In this document: positions 15,532-24,749 of the stretch, in pieces | Layout: every line of letters starts with the position of its first letter | Position numbering within the stretch: position 1 is the stretch's first letter | Origin: Urechidicola vernalis | Lineage (GTDB): Bacteria > Bacteroidota > Bacteroidia > Flavobacteriales > Flavobacteriaceae | Direction of reading: 5' to 3' | Assembly: GCF_031846385.1 (NCBI RefSeq) | Contig: NZ_JAVRHV010000001.1 | Span: 682,001-746,000 of the forward strand | Length of the DNA: 64,000 nucleotides | Made by a program: the position numbers and the translations under genes | The notes under the pieces: model-generated | What the model saw: only the letters and a program-made list of their open reading frames with translations | Database searches by the model: none | What the model was told of the DNA's origin: nothing

Positions 15532-16134
15532 ATGAAAAAGATAACTTTCCTTCTTGCAGTTGCAATTGCATTCTCTACAATTTCCAATTCATATGCCCAA
15601 GATGTAAGGCGTGTTGCGTTCGACATTAGAGGTGGTTTACCTGGTGTAATCGGTTTAAATGCAGAATATGTTACAGGTGCACTCGATAATAGATTATCAT
15701 TTTTCGCAAACTATAATGGGTTTGCAACTGATGTTAGAGTTGAAGGCGTAGATGAGTCATTATCATATTTTGAAATCGGTTCGAATGTATATTTAGGAAC
15801 AAAAGGAAAAGGATTATATGGGTCTATTGGTTATGGTAACATTAATATAGACGCAACGTATTATGATGTTAGTGACGACGGAAATAATTATGCTAAGGCA
15901 ACTGGAGATTTCACGGCAGGAACCTTAAATGTTAAAGCAGGAATTAAACTTGGTGGAATATTATTCTTTAGAGGAGAAATTGGTTATGGTTTTGGAGATA
16001 TTCCATCGGAAGTCGAAGTTACAGGAGAAACGAGTACCATAAGCGACACTTTTTTAATAGAAAGACCTGAATTTCCAGGAATGAGTGATTCTGGTTATGT
16101 AATTGCAAATATTGGATTTGGAATAGCATTTTAG
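15532..16134 (+). CDS. outer-membrane beta-barrel-type protein
   Basis: A 200-residue exported protein. Signal peptide MKKITFLLAVAIAFSTISNSYAQ with cleavage after Ala-Gln. The rest is made of alternating hydrophobic/polar strands rich in Gly, Tyr and Phe (GSNVYLGTKGKGLYGSIGYG and similar), and the chain ends with a hydrophobic IGFGIAF whose terminal Phe is the signal for BAM insertion of outer-membrane barrels. Probably an eight-strand barrel of the OmpW/Omp-beta type; no specific family recognised. It has its own promoter and is closed by a strong terminator. Confidence 0.7.
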   Translation: MKKITFLLAVAIAFSTISNSYAQDVRRVAFDIRGGLPGVIGLNAEYVTGALDNRLSFFANYNGFATDVRVEGVDESLSYFEIGSNVYLGTKGKGLYGSIGYGNINIDATYYDVSDDGNNYAKATGDFTAGTLNVKAGIKLGGILFFRGEIGYGFGDIPSEVEVTGETSTISDTFLIERPEFPGMSDSGYVIANIGFGIAF

Positions 16135-16150
16135 AAAATTGAATTTATAT

Positions 16151-16182
16151 AAAAAACGGCTTCCATTTGGAAGCCGTTTTTT
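16151..16182. terminator. bidirectional intrinsic terminator
   Basis: Perfect inverted repeat: AAAAAACGGCTTCC (16151-16164), loop ATTT, GGAAGCCGTTTTTT (16169-16182). It serves the barrel gene and, on the minus strand, the mnmA-nitronate monooxygenase operon whose stop codon it touches. Confidence 0.9.
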
Positions 16183-17113
16183 ATATACTCTTTTTTACAT
16201 CTTCATACTCTTCAACTAATTCCTTTATAATTTCTGACACTGGTTTTATATCATGAATAAGCCCAGCAATCTGCCCGATTTCCAATTCACCATCTACCAA
16301 ATCACCTTCTAACATTCCTTTTTTAGCCCTACCTCTTCCTAATAACTCTTTTAATTGTTCTTTGGTTGGGTTTTCTTTATATAACTCCTGAACTTCATCA
16401 AAAAATTGATTCTTTATAAGCCTAACAGGAGCCAATTCTTTCAATGTTAACTGAGTACCTCCTTCTTTTGTGTCTACAACTCTTTGTTTGAAATTATCAT
16501 GTGCTGATGATTCCGTACTTGCAGCGAACCTACTTCCAATTTGCACTCCGTCCGCTCCTAAAACCATTGCCGCTAACATTCCTCTTCCGGTTGCAATTCC
16601 ACCTGCAGCAAGTAATGGAATATTTATCTGTTCTTTTACCATCGGAATCAAGGTGAAAGTAGTAGTCTCTTCTCTTCCATTATGACCTCCTGCCTCAAAA
16701 CCTTCAGCAACCACAGCATCTACTCCGGCATCTTGTGCTTTTAATGCAAACTTTACACTGCTTACCACATGCACTACTGTAATTCCTTTATCCTTTAAAA
16801 AAGTAGTCCATGACTTAGGATTCCCGGCAGAAGTAAACACAATTTTAATATCCTCCTTCACAATAATATCCATTATTTCCTCAATATTTGGATACAATAA
16901 TGGAACGTTCACTCCAAAAGGGTTCCCTGTAGATTTCTTGCATTTCTGAATGTGCTCTCTTAAAACCTCAGGATACATACTTCCGGCCCCAATTAGTCCT
17001 AGACCTCCAGCAATACTAACAGCAGATGCCAAGCGCCAACCACTGTTCCATACCATTCCACCTTGAATAATTGGATATTTAATTTTGAAAAGTTCTGTGA
17101 TACTATTTTGCAT
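16181..17113 (-). CDS. nitronate monooxygenase / FMN-dependent 2-nitropropane dioxygenase family
   Basis: A 310-residue TIM-barrel flavoprotein that oxidises alkyl nitronates or acts as a FabK-like oxidoreductase. It opens with ITELFKIKYPIIQGGMVW, the standard start of the family, and shows FGVNVPLLYP, the HVVSSVKFALKAQDAGVDAVV strand, the FMN-contacting EGFEAGGHNGRE with the catalytic His, LLAAGGIATGRGM, and GADGVQIGSRFAAS (phosphate loop). Substrate cannot be assigned: nitronate detoxification and enoyl-ACP reduction are both possible, with NMO more likely because the FabK-type metal loop is not evident. It lies nine bases downstream of mnmA in one operon and ends on the terminator at 16151-16182. 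Confidence 0.85.
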   Translation of the reverse strand: MQNSITELFKIKYPIIQGGMVWNSGWRLASAVSIAGGLGLIGAGSMYPEVLREHIQKCKKSTGNPFGVNVPLLYPNIEEIMDIIVKEDIKIVFTSAGNPKSWTTFLKDKGITVVHVVSSVKFALKAQDAGVDAVVAEGFEAGGHNGREETTTFTLIPMVKEQINIPLLAAGGIATGRGMLAAMVLGADGVQIGSRFAASTESSAHDNFKQRVVDTKEGGTQLTLKELAPVRLIKNQFFDEVQELYKENPTKEQLKELLGRGRAKKGMLEGDLVDGELEIGQIAGLIHDIKPVSEIIKELVEEYEDVKKSI

Positions 17114-17122
17114 AGTACGAAG

Positions 17123-18310
17123 TTAAGAAATAACTCCCGAACCTAATAATTCTTCATTCACATACCAAGCAACAAACTGTCCTTCTGTAATAGCCGATTG
17201 TGCATTTTTAAATGAGACGTACAAACCATCTTCAAACTTATATAAAATTGCATTCTCTAGTTGTTGTCTATAACGAATTCGAGCTTGAACAGGCATTGAT
17301 TCGCCATTGGCGAGTTCTAAATCTTCACGAACCCAATGGATCTCTTCATTATTAACATGTAAAACATGACGATATAATCCTGGATGCTGTTTACCTTCAC
17401 CCGCATAAATAACATTCTCATTTACATCCGTTTCAATTACGTAAAGCCCTTCTTTGGTTCCACCAACATTTAACCCTTTACGTTGTCCTTTGGTAAAATA
17501 ATGCGCTCCTTGATGCGTACCCACAACTTTTCCATCTTGTTGGTTATAGATAAACTTTGTAGCCTTAAACTTTAATTCATCCTCAAAGGAATTAAATACG
17601 GGTTTTTCCGCATTAAACACATTCGACTCTTTTGGAACTTGAACAATTACACCTTGTTTAGGTTGTAATTGCTGTTGCAAAAATTCTGGCAAACGAACTT
17701 TTCCAATAAAGCAAAGTCCTTGTGAATCTTTCTTTTCGGCAGTTACAAGGTTTTGCTCCGCTGCAATGGCTCTTACTTCTGGCTTCGTTAATTCACCTAT
17801 CGGGAATAACGATTTTTTCAATTGCTCTTGAGATAGTTGACATAAAAAATACGATTGATCTTTATTACCATCTACTCCTGCTTTTAACTGATATATCTTC
17901 TCTCCGTCTTTTTCAATTTCACCTTTTCGACAATAATGACCAGTTGCAACAAAATCGGCTCCTAAATCAAGCGCAATTTTCATAAAAACATCAAATTTTA
18001 TCTCTCTGTTACAAAGTACATCTGGATTCGGAGTACGTCCCATTTCATACTCACGGAACATATAATTAACAATCTTTTCTTTGTATTGTTCACTTAAATC
18101 AACAACTTGAAACGGTATTCCCAATTTTTCTGCAACTAACATAGCATCATTACTATCCTCTAACCATGGGCATTCATTAGAAATAGTAACTGAATCATCA
18201 TGCCAATTCTTCATAAATAGGCCTATAACTTCATACCCTTGCTGCTGCAATAAATAAGCAGTTACACTACTATCTACACCTCCAGAAAGACCAACTATTA
18301 CTCGTTTCAT
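17123..18310 (-). CDS. mnmA: tRNA-specific 2-thiouridylase MnmA
   Basis: ATP-dependent enzyme that makes s2U at the wobble base 34 of tRNA Lys, Glu and Gln. From the ATG at 18310 (chosen over one two codons upstream because MKRVIVGLSGGVDSS is the usual opening) it has 395 residues. The PP-loop GLSGGVDSS is at 7-15, the first catalytic cysteine near 100 in NPDVLCNREIKFD, and the second near 200 in GLCFIGK; GHYCRK, KDQSYFL and the C-terminal barrel are in place. A -7 box lies 20 bases upstream. It leads a two-gene operon with the nitronate monooxygenase gene; the link is probably incidental. Confidence 0.96.
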   Translation of the reverse strand: MKRVIVGLSGGVDSSVTAYLLQQQGYEVIGLFMKNWHDDSVTISNECPWLEDSNDAMLVAEKLGIPFQVVDLSEQYKEKIVNYMFREYEMGRTPNPDVLCNREIKFDVFMKIALDLGADFVATGHYCRKGEIEKDGEKIYQLKAGVDGNKDQSYFLCQLSQEQLKKSLFPIGELTKPEVRAIAAEQNLVTAEKKDSQGLCFIGKVRLPEFLQQQLQPKQGVIVQVPKESNVFNAEKPVFNSFEDELKFKATKFIYNQQDGKVVGTHQGAHYFTKGQRKGLNVGGTKEGLYVIETDVNENVIYAGEGKQHPGLYRHVLHVNNEEIHWVREDLELANGESMPVQARIRYRQQLENAILYKFEDGLYVSFKNAQSAITEGQFVAWYVNEELLGSGVIS

Positions 18311-18329
18311 TATCAAAAATTTAAGATTG

Positions 18330-18337
18330 CAAATATA
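18330..18337 (-). promoter_or_regulatory. -7 promoter box TATATTTG for mnmA
   Basis: Exact TAnnTTTG followed by GCAA on the minus strand, 19 bases before the ATG at 18310. Confidence 0.6.
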
Positions 18338-18465
18338 CGTCTTTTTTTAAGTTTTTGATGTACAAAATGAACTCGTCCAAAACACTATAATTTATGCAAT
18401 TCTTAAGTCGGTAATTTTTTAAGGATGTTTCACAGTTCTTTAACTTTTAACATCATAATTATTAG

Positions 18466-18473
18466 TATACTTG
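18466..18473 (+). promoter_or_regulatory. -7 promoter box TATACTTG, near-leaderless gene
   Basis: One mismatch to TAnnTTTG, followed by CACT and then the ATG at 18478, leaving only four bases between box and start codon. Confidence 0.45.
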
Positions 18474-18477
18474 CACT

Positions 18478-19290
18478 ATGATTAAAAAATTACTCCTCAT
18501 AGCCATTTTATCTTGCTCTTTTGTTGGTATTGCTCAAGAACAAGCAAAAGACACTGTATCTGAAGTTAGTGATGAAATAATTGAACTTACTGGAAAAATA
18601 GTAAGTGGTGATGATAAAAAACCATTGGCAGGTGCTCATGTTTTTAACATGAATACTATTAGAGGAGCCATTAGTGATAGCGAAGGAAACTTTACGATTC
18701 CGGTAAAAGCAAATGATACTATATTTTTATCCCATTTAGGATATCAATCATTAAAAGTTAAAATTACCAACGATTTAACTAAAGGAAACCCATTAGATAT
18801 ATCTCTGTATGAACAAGCGGAGCTAATTGAAGAAGTACAAGTACAAACGATTCAATTGGTCGGTGTTTTAGAAATCGATTCTAAAAATGTACCTACTGAC
18901 AAATACACGAGGATTCATATTAATGGATTACCTCAAACCTACGAAGTAGGTAAACCTAAAAAGAAAACATACTCTTCTCCAGTTGATGCAATTTTCCATC
19001 CCGTTGACTTTGTATATAACCTATTTGGCTCTAAGCCAAAGCAGTTAAAAAAGTTGAAGCAAATGCGCGAAGAAAATGAAGTAAGAGACATGTTGAATTC
19101 AAAGGTTAACAGAGAGTTAATGCTCGAATACTTAGAAATGAGCAGACAGGAGTTAAATGAATTGCTTGATGAATGCAACTACTCGGAATACTTTGTGAAA
19201 AATGCAAGTGACATTCAAGTTATCGAAGCAGTAATTGAGTGCTACGAAAATTATCGCGCTGTTAAAAAAGGAACTACTAAAAAAGATTAA
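18478..19290 (+). CDS. exported CarboxypepD_reg-like domain protein
   Basis: A 270-residue exported protein: signal peptide 1 to about 19 (ending GIAQ), then a CarboxypepD_reg-like beta-sandwich at about 36-118, recognisable by ELTGKIVSGDDKKPLAGAHV, GAISDSEGNFTIPV and DTIFLSHLGYQS. This domain also forms the N-terminus of SusC-type receptors, but no plug or barrel follows. Instead there is a 150-residue tail with a charged helical end (QLKKLKQMREENEVRDMLNS and on). Related proteins are common in Flavobacteriia, function unknown. It precedes the VPS10-like gene, which has its own promoter. Confidence 0.8.
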   Translation: MIKKLLLIAILSCSFVGIAQEQAKDTVSEVSDEIIELTGKIVSGDDKKPLAGAHVFNMNTIRGAISDSEGNFTIPVKANDTIFLSHLGYQSLKVKITNDLTKGNPLDISLYEQAELIEEVQVQTIQLVGVLEIDSKNVPTDKYTRIHINGLPQTYEVGKPKKKTYSSPVDAIFHPVDFVYNLFGSKPKQLKKLKQMREENEVRDMLNSKVNRELMLEYLEMSRQELNELLDECNYSEYFVKNASDIQVIEAVIECYENYRAVKKGTTKKD

Positions 19291-19306
19291 ATCACATTTT
19301 TTTTGA

Positions 19307-19314
19307 TACTTTTG
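19307..19314 (+). promoter_or_regulatory. -7 promoter box TACTTTTG
   Basis: Exact TAnnTTTG in the gap before the VPS10-like gene; leader of about 70 bases. Confidence 0.45.
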
Positions 19315-19392
19315 AGACGCTCTCAAAAAAAATATAAAAGATTCCAAATTCCTTAACATGAGCTCTGAATCTTTCATTTTAAAATTCTAATC

Positions 19393-22239
19393 ATGAAAAT
19401 AAAATTACTTTTAACTGCTGCACTCGTTTGCTGTGCAACTCTTATTTATGCTCAACCTCAGGCTACTTCTTCTTCTAAAATTCAAGAAGCATTAAAACTT
19501 AAGAATGAAATGGCTAATACTTCATTGGTCAAAAATATCGAGTTTACAAATATAGGTCCAACGGTTATGAGCGGTCGTGTAGTAGATTTGGCCGTAAATC
19601 CTGTTGAACCTACTGAATTTTATGTAGCCTATGCCTCTGGAGGTGTTTGGCATACAACAAATAATGGAACAACCTTTACCCCTATTATAGACAATGCGGA
19701 CACTCAAAATATAGCTGATATAGATGTGCATTGGGCAAGCAGAACAATCTGGGTAGGTACTGGAGAGAACAATGCTTCTCGCTCGACTTATGCTGGAATT
19801 GGTTTATTAAAATCTGACGACAATGGAGAAACATGGGCAAATGTAGGTTTACACGATTCTCACCACATTGCACGAATTCTAATCAATCCAAAAGATAAAA
19901 ATGAAGTAGTTGTTGGAGTTACAGGACATTTGTATTCTACTAATAAAGAGCGTGGAATGTACAAAACTACAGATGGCGGTAAAACATGGAAACAATCCTT
20001 ATTTGTTGATGAAGCCTCTGGAATAATTGATGTTCAAGTAAATCCGAATGACTATAATTTAATGTTTGCCTCATCTTGGACTAAAGACAGAAAAGCCTGG
20101 AATTTTAGTGGGAATGGAAATAATTCGGGAATTTACAAAAGTACTGACGCAGGGGAATCATGGGTCAAAGTTTCTACGGAAAAAAGCGGGTTCCCAACTG
20201 GTGATGGCGTTGGTAGAATAGGATTGGCAATTTACGACAGCAATACAATATACGCTATTCATGACAGTCAATTCAGAAGACCGGAAGAAACTTCTAAAGA
20301 TACGTCGAAAGAAATGCTAGTTAAAGATGATTTTAAAACTATGTCTAAGGACGATTTTATGGCATTGGACAATTCTAAATTAAATGCTTTTTTAAAGCAA
20401 AACGGATTTCAAGAAAAGTATCGTGCTGAGAATGTAAAACAACTTGTTTCAAGTGGTTCTGTGCAACCAATTGACATTGCTAACTATTTAGAAGATGCTA
20501 ATTCCTTATTATTTGACACTCCAGTAATAGGAGCTGAAGTTTATAAAAGTACAGACGGAGGAACTACTTGGAACAAAACACATGAAGACTATTTAGAAGG
20601 CTTGTATTTTAGTTATGGTTATTATTTCGGCCATATTTATGTTTCACCTCATAACGCTGAACACATTTATATTTATGGAGTTCCAATTGTTAAATCTAAA
20701 GATGGAGGTAAAACGTATTCATCCATTAGCGCTAGTAATGTACATTCTGATCATCACGCTCTTTGGATCAACCCAGAAAATGCAAACCACTTAATAAATG
20801 GTAATGACGGGGGAGTTAATATTACTTATGACGATGGTGAAAATTGGATTAAGAATAATTCTCCTTCAGTTGGTCAATTCTACGCCATAAATATAGACCA
20901 CGAGAAAAATTACAATGTATATGGAGGACTTCAAGACAATGGTGTTTGGGTTGGACCTCATAATGCAACGGAAAGCACAAGATGGCACGGTAGCGGGGAT
21001 TACCCATGGAAAGGAATTATGGGTGGAGATGGAATGCAAATCCAAATTGATAATAGAAATTCGGATATCGTATATACCGGATTCCAATTTGGAAATTATT
21101 TTAGAATTGATAGAGCAAAAAATAAAAACACCTACATACAACCTAAACATACTTTAGGAGAAAATCCATATCGTTTCAACTGGCAAACTCCAATTCTACT
21201 TTCTCCTCACAATCAAGATATCTTGTATTTAGGAGGAAATAAATTAATGCGATCTATGAATAAAGGAGATGATTGGGAAGCTATAAGCGATGACTTAACC
21301 AATGGTGGTAAAAAAGGAAATGTTGCTTATGGAACACTAACAACAATAGACGAGTCTCCTTTTCAGTTTGGTCTGATATATACTGGAAGCGATGATGGAC
21401 TTGTTCATGTAACCAAAAACGGTGGTGGAACTTGGGAGCATATTTCAACATCATTACCAAAGGATTTATGGGTATCTAGAGTAATAGCCTCTAAGCATAA
21501 AAAGGAGCGTGTGTATCTTACCTTAAATGGTTATAGATGGGATGATTTTAATGTGTATGTTTATAAGAGTGATGATTATGGTAAAACATGGAAAACTATT
21601 AGTTCCAACATACCAACGGCTGCCGTAAACGTAATTAGAGAAGATACAGAAAACGAAAACATACTTTATGTTGGAACAGATAATGGCACCTATATTTCTT
21701 TTAACCAAGGGGAATCTTGGGAATTGTTTTCTAAAGGATTAAATGCTGCAGCAGTTCATGATATTGTTATTCAACCAGAGGCAAAGCATTTATTAATCGG
21801 AACCCATGGTAGAAGTATCTATAAAACTTCAATTGCAAACATTCAGCAGATGAATGAAAAGAAATTGACTTCTGATTTAACATTATTCGATGTATCTTCG
21901 ATAAGAGCATCATCAAGATGGGGGGCTAAGAGAGGGTCTTGGGGAATTCCATATGAACCATCTAAACAAATTGAATTTTATTCCGCAAAAACGAATGAAG
22001 TTTTGATACAAATTTTAGATACTGAAGATAATATTATAAACGAGTTTAAATCAAACACAGATAAAGGTTTCAATGCTGCAAATTATGATTTAACGTATTC
22101 TAAAAAAGCGGTTAATGCCTATAACAAAAAGAATAAAGAGAAGCCTTTAAAGCCAGCAGATAATGGAAAGTATTATTTAAAGAAAGGCACCTATACTGTT
22201 AAAATTGGTGACGAAAAGACCAAACTGGAAATAAAATAA
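19393..22239 (+). CDS. secreted VPS10/sortilin-like beta-propeller protein
   Basis: A 948-residue exported protein with a signal peptide (1 to about 20, ending IYAQ). The chain is built of propeller blades with repeated Asp-box motifs of the BNR/sortilin type: KSDDNGETW, KTTDGGKTWK, KSTDAGESW, KSTDGGTTW, KSKDGGKTY, KSDDYGKTWK and FNQGESW can be read, spread over the first 800 residues, interrupted by a charged helical insert at about 300-375. A final domain (about 850-948) has the look of an FN3- or DUF-type beta sandwich. Known homologues are annotated as glycosyl hydrolase or VPS10 proteins, but no sialidase active site is evident. No T9SS C-terminal signal is obvious. A terminator follows. 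Substrate or partner unknown. Confidence 0.82.
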   Translation: MKIKLLLTAALVCCATLIYAQPQATSSSKIQEALKLKNEMANTSLVKNIEFTNIGPTVMSGRVVDLAVNPVEPTEFYVAYASGGVWHTTNNGTTFTPIIDNADTQNIADIDVHWASRTIWVGTGENNASRSTYAGIGLLKSDDNGETWANVGLHDSHHIARILINPKDKNEVVVGVTGHLYSTNKERGMYKTTDGGKTWKQSLFVDEASGIIDVQVNPNDYNLMFASSWTKDRKAWNFSGNGNNSGIYKSTDAGESWVKVSTEKSGFPTGDGVGRIGLAIYDSNTIYAIHDSQFRRPEETSKDTSKEMLVKDDFKTMSKDDFMALDNSKLNAFLKQNGFQEKYRAENVKQLVSSGSVQPIDIANYLEDANSLLFDTPVIGAEVYKSTDGGTTWNKTHEDYLEGLYFSYGYYFGHIYVSPHNAEHIYIYGVPIVKSKDGGKTYSSISASNVHSDHHALWINPENANHLINGNDGGVNITYDDGENWIKNNSPSVGQFYAINIDHEKNYNVYGGLQDNGVWVGPHNATESTRWHGSGDYPWKGIMGGDGMQIQIDNRNSDIVYTGFQFGNYFRIDRAKNKNTYIQPKHTLGENPYRFNWQTPILLSPHNQDILYLGGNKLMRSMNKGDDWEAISDDLTNGGKKGNVAYGTLTTIDESPFQFGLIYTGSDDGLVHVTKNGGGTWEHISTSLPKDLWVSRVIASKHKKERVYLTLNGYRWDDFNVYVYKSDDYGKTWKTISSNIPTAAVNVIREDTENENILYVGTDNGTYISFNQGESWELFSKGLNAAAVHDIVIQPEAKHLLIGTHGRSIYKTSIANIQQMNEKKLTSDLTLFDVSSIRASSRWGAKRGSWGIPYEPSKQIEFYSAKTNEVLIQILDTEDNIINEFKSNTDKGFNAANYDLTYSKKAVNAYNKKNKEKPLKPADNGKYYLKKGTYTVKIGDEKTKLEIK

Positions 22240-22257
22240 ATTTGATCTAAAAAATTA

Positions 22258-22291
22258 AAAGGCAACTAGTTAAAAGCAGTTGCCTTTTTTT
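22258..22291 (+). terminator. intrinsic terminator after the VPS10-like gene
   Basis: GGCAACT (22261-22267) pairs with AGTTGCC (22278-22284), followed by seven T. Confidence 0.85.
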
Positions 22292-22349
22292 ATTTCAAAT
22301 GATTATGTTAAAATGAAATAATCGTTATTTACAATCGTTCTAATTGCCA

Positions 22350-22357
22350 TAATTTTG
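22350..22357 (+). promoter_or_regulatory. -7 promoter box TAATTTTG
   Basis: Exact TAnnTTTG 23 bases before the ATG of the TonB-dependent receptor gene. A second near match, TATATTTT, lies closer to the start. Confidence 0.45.
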
Positions 22358-22380
22358 TTTTTATATTTTAGACATTGCTA

Positions 22381-24747
22381 ATGAAAAAAATAACATTCCT
22401 ATTTCTACTTATTTCAACTACAATTTTCGCACAAGAAAATTATACCATCAGTGGAATTGTTAAAGATCAACTAAATGGAGAAACCATATATGGGGCCACT
22501 ATTTATTTAAACGGAACTACCATAGGTGCACAAAGTAACGAGTATGGATTTTACTCTATCTCAGCACCAAAAGGTACTTACACCTTAACAATTTCATTTA
22601 TTGGATACTCAGAACAGTCGCAGGAGATTGTTTTAGATAAAGATCAGAAGATCGATTTTGAAGTAATTGAAGAAACCGAACAATTAGACGAGGTTGTCAT
22701 TGAATCTACGGAATCTGAATCAGTGAACATAAGAACGCCTCAGATGTCAGTTACCAAAGTACAAATGGCTTCTATTAAAAAAATTCCTGTTGTATTAGGA
22801 GAAATTGATATTATAAAATCAATTCAACTTTTACCCGGAATTACAAATAGCGGAGAAGGTTCCAGCGGCTTTAATGTGCGTGGTGGTGCAGTAGATCAAA
22901 ACTTAGTTTTACTAGATGAAGCCATTATTTATAATACCTCTCACCTACTTGGATTTTTCTCTGTCTTTAATGCCGATGCCATTAAAGACATTACATTATA
23001 TAAAGGAAATATTCCTGCAAAATATGGTGGACGTGTTTCATCTGTTCTAGATGTACGTCAAAAAGATGGAAACAATAAGGATTTCCATTTAACTGGTGGA
23101 ATTGGTAGTATTTCTAGTAGACTTGCTGCTGAAGGTCCTATAGTCAAGGATAAAGGTTCGTTTTTAGTCGCCGGTAGAGGCTCTTATGCACATCTATTTT
23201 TAAAAGCCGCAGGAGAAGAAAATAGCGCTAGTTTTTATGATTTAAACTTAAAAGCAAATTATGCTTTGGGCGAAAAAAACAAATTATTCCTCTCTGGATA
23301 TTTTGGAAGAGATGATTTTAATTTTTCAGGAGCCTTTGAAAACAGTTACGGTAATGCATCAGCCAACCTAAGATGGAATCATATTTTTAATGATCAATTG
23401 TTTTCTAACGCTTCTTTAATTTACAGCAAATACGATTATGATCTAACCTTAAACCTTTTCGAATTTGATTGGGTCTCCTCTATTAAAAATTTTAATGCCA
23501 AATATGACTTAAAATATTACGCAAGCGATTCTTTTAAATTAGATTTTGGAGTTAACGGTATTTATTATGATTTTGATCCAGGTCAAATCAATCCGACAAC
23601 CGACGATTCAGCAATTAACTTTTTACAATTAGATCAAAAAAGGGCTTTTGAAAGCGGCGTTTATATCAATGCAGAACATAAACTAACAGACAAAATTACA
23701 GCCAATTATGGCTTTAGATATAGTTACTTTAACAGATTAGGTGGTCAATCTATGGTGCTTTATGAAAATGATCAACCTGTAGTTTATAATGAAGCACTTG
23801 GCATTTATGAATCAGGAAACCCTATTGGCGAAACCGAATATGGAAAAAGCGAGTCTATAAAAAACTTCGGGAATTTTGAACCGAGAGCTGGCATTTCGTA
23901 TCAAGTTTCAGAGTCTTCATCAATTAAAGCAGGTTATTCTCGCGTAGCACAATACATACACTTGCTATCTAATACAACTTCTGTTACGCCTTTAGATGTT
24001 TGGACACCTAGTGGTCAATATGTACAACCTCAATTATCAGATCAATATGCTTTAGGATACTTCAGAAACTTTAACAACAAACAATTAAGTTTAGAAGTTG
24101 AAGGATATTATAAAACTGTAAATAATCGCTTAGATTATATAGATGGTTCGAATCTAATTGGGCAGAATACCATTGAAACGGAAGTATTGAATGGAGAGTC
24201 TAGAGCTTACGGATTGGAGATGTTATTAAGAAAAACAAAAGGTAGATTTACGGGCTGGTTCGCTTATACAATTTCTAAGACTGAGCAGAGAACTCCTGGT
24301 GGATCGGCAGGTGGACCTGGAATTAATGATGGAGATTGGTATTATTCTGGGTACGATCGAACTCACGATTTTTCGGTAACTGGAAGTTATAAGCAAAATG
24401 ACAAATGGACATTTGGTGCAAATTTCATTTATCAAACAGGAAGACCTGTTACCTACCCAGACGGTCAATATACCTATGAAGATTTGCAAATAGCGAGTTA
24501 CGCTCCTCGTAATTCAAACAGATTACCAAGTTATCATCGTATTGATATTTCCGCTACTTATGTTCCCAATAAAAGACCTCAAAATAAATGGAAAGGAGAA
24601 TGGATATTTGGAATTTACAACGTGTACAACCGCAAAAATGCTGCGGCCATATCCTTCGGTCAGAATAGAGAAACAGGCGCAAATGAGGCTACTAGAACGG
24701 CTATTTTCGGAATAGTACCTTCAGTTACGTACAACTTTAAATTTTAA
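22381..24747 (+). CDS. TonB-dependent receptor with N-terminal CarboxypepD_reg domain
   Basis: Outer-membrane active importer of 788 residues; the ATG at 22381 (MKKITFLFLL) is taken, a TTG two codons earlier being less likely. Signal peptide to about 20, CarboxypepD_reg-like domain about 22-105 (SGIVKDQLNGETIYGATIYL), plug about 120-230 with LLPGITNSGEGSSGFNVRGG and GGRVSSVLDVRQKDG, then a 22-strand-type barrel ending in a C-terminal Phe (SVTYNFKF) for BAM insertion. It lacks the SusC-type long insertions, and its partner is the DUF4249 lipoprotein gene two bases downstream rather than a SusD. Substrate unknown; metal chelates, small peptides or other small nutrients are as likely as glycans. 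Confidence 0.92.
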   Translation: MKKITFLFLLISTTIFAQENYTISGIVKDQLNGETIYGATIYLNGTTIGAQSNEYGFYSISAPKGTYTLTISFIGYSEQSQEIVLDKDQKIDFEVIEETEQLDEVVIESTESESVNIRTPQMSVTKVQMASIKKIPVVLGEIDIIKSIQLLPGITNSGEGSSGFNVRGGAVDQNLVLLDEAIIYNTSHLLGFFSVFNADAIKDITLYKGNIPAKYGGRVSSVLDVRQKDGNNKDFHLTGGIGSISSRLAAEGPIVKDKGSFLVAGRGSYAHLFLKAAGEENSASFYDLNLKANYALGEKNKLFLSGYFGRDDFNFSGAFENSYGNASANLRWNHIFNDQLFSNASLIYSKYDYDLTLNLFEFDWVSSIKNFNAKYDLKYYASDSFKLDFGVNGIYYDFDPGQINPTTDDSAINFLQLDQKRAFESGVYINAEHKLTDKITANYGFRYSYFNRLGGQSMVLYENDQPVVYNEALGIYESGNPIGETEYGKSESIKNFGNFEPRAGISYQVSESSSIKAGYSRVAQYIHLLSNTTSVTPLDVWTPSGQYVQPQLSDQYALGYFRNFNNKQLSLEVEGYYKTVNNRLDYIDGSNLIGQNTIETEVLNGESRAYGLEMLLRKTKGRFTGWFAYTISKTEQRTPGGSAGGPGINDGDWYYSGYDRTHDFSVTGSYKQNDKWTFGANFIYQTGRPVTYPDGQYTYEDLQIASYAPRNSNRLPSYHRIDISATYVPNKRPQNKWKGEWIFGIYNVYNRKNAAAISFGQNRETGANEATRTAIFGIVPSVTYNFKF

Positions 24748-24749
24748 GC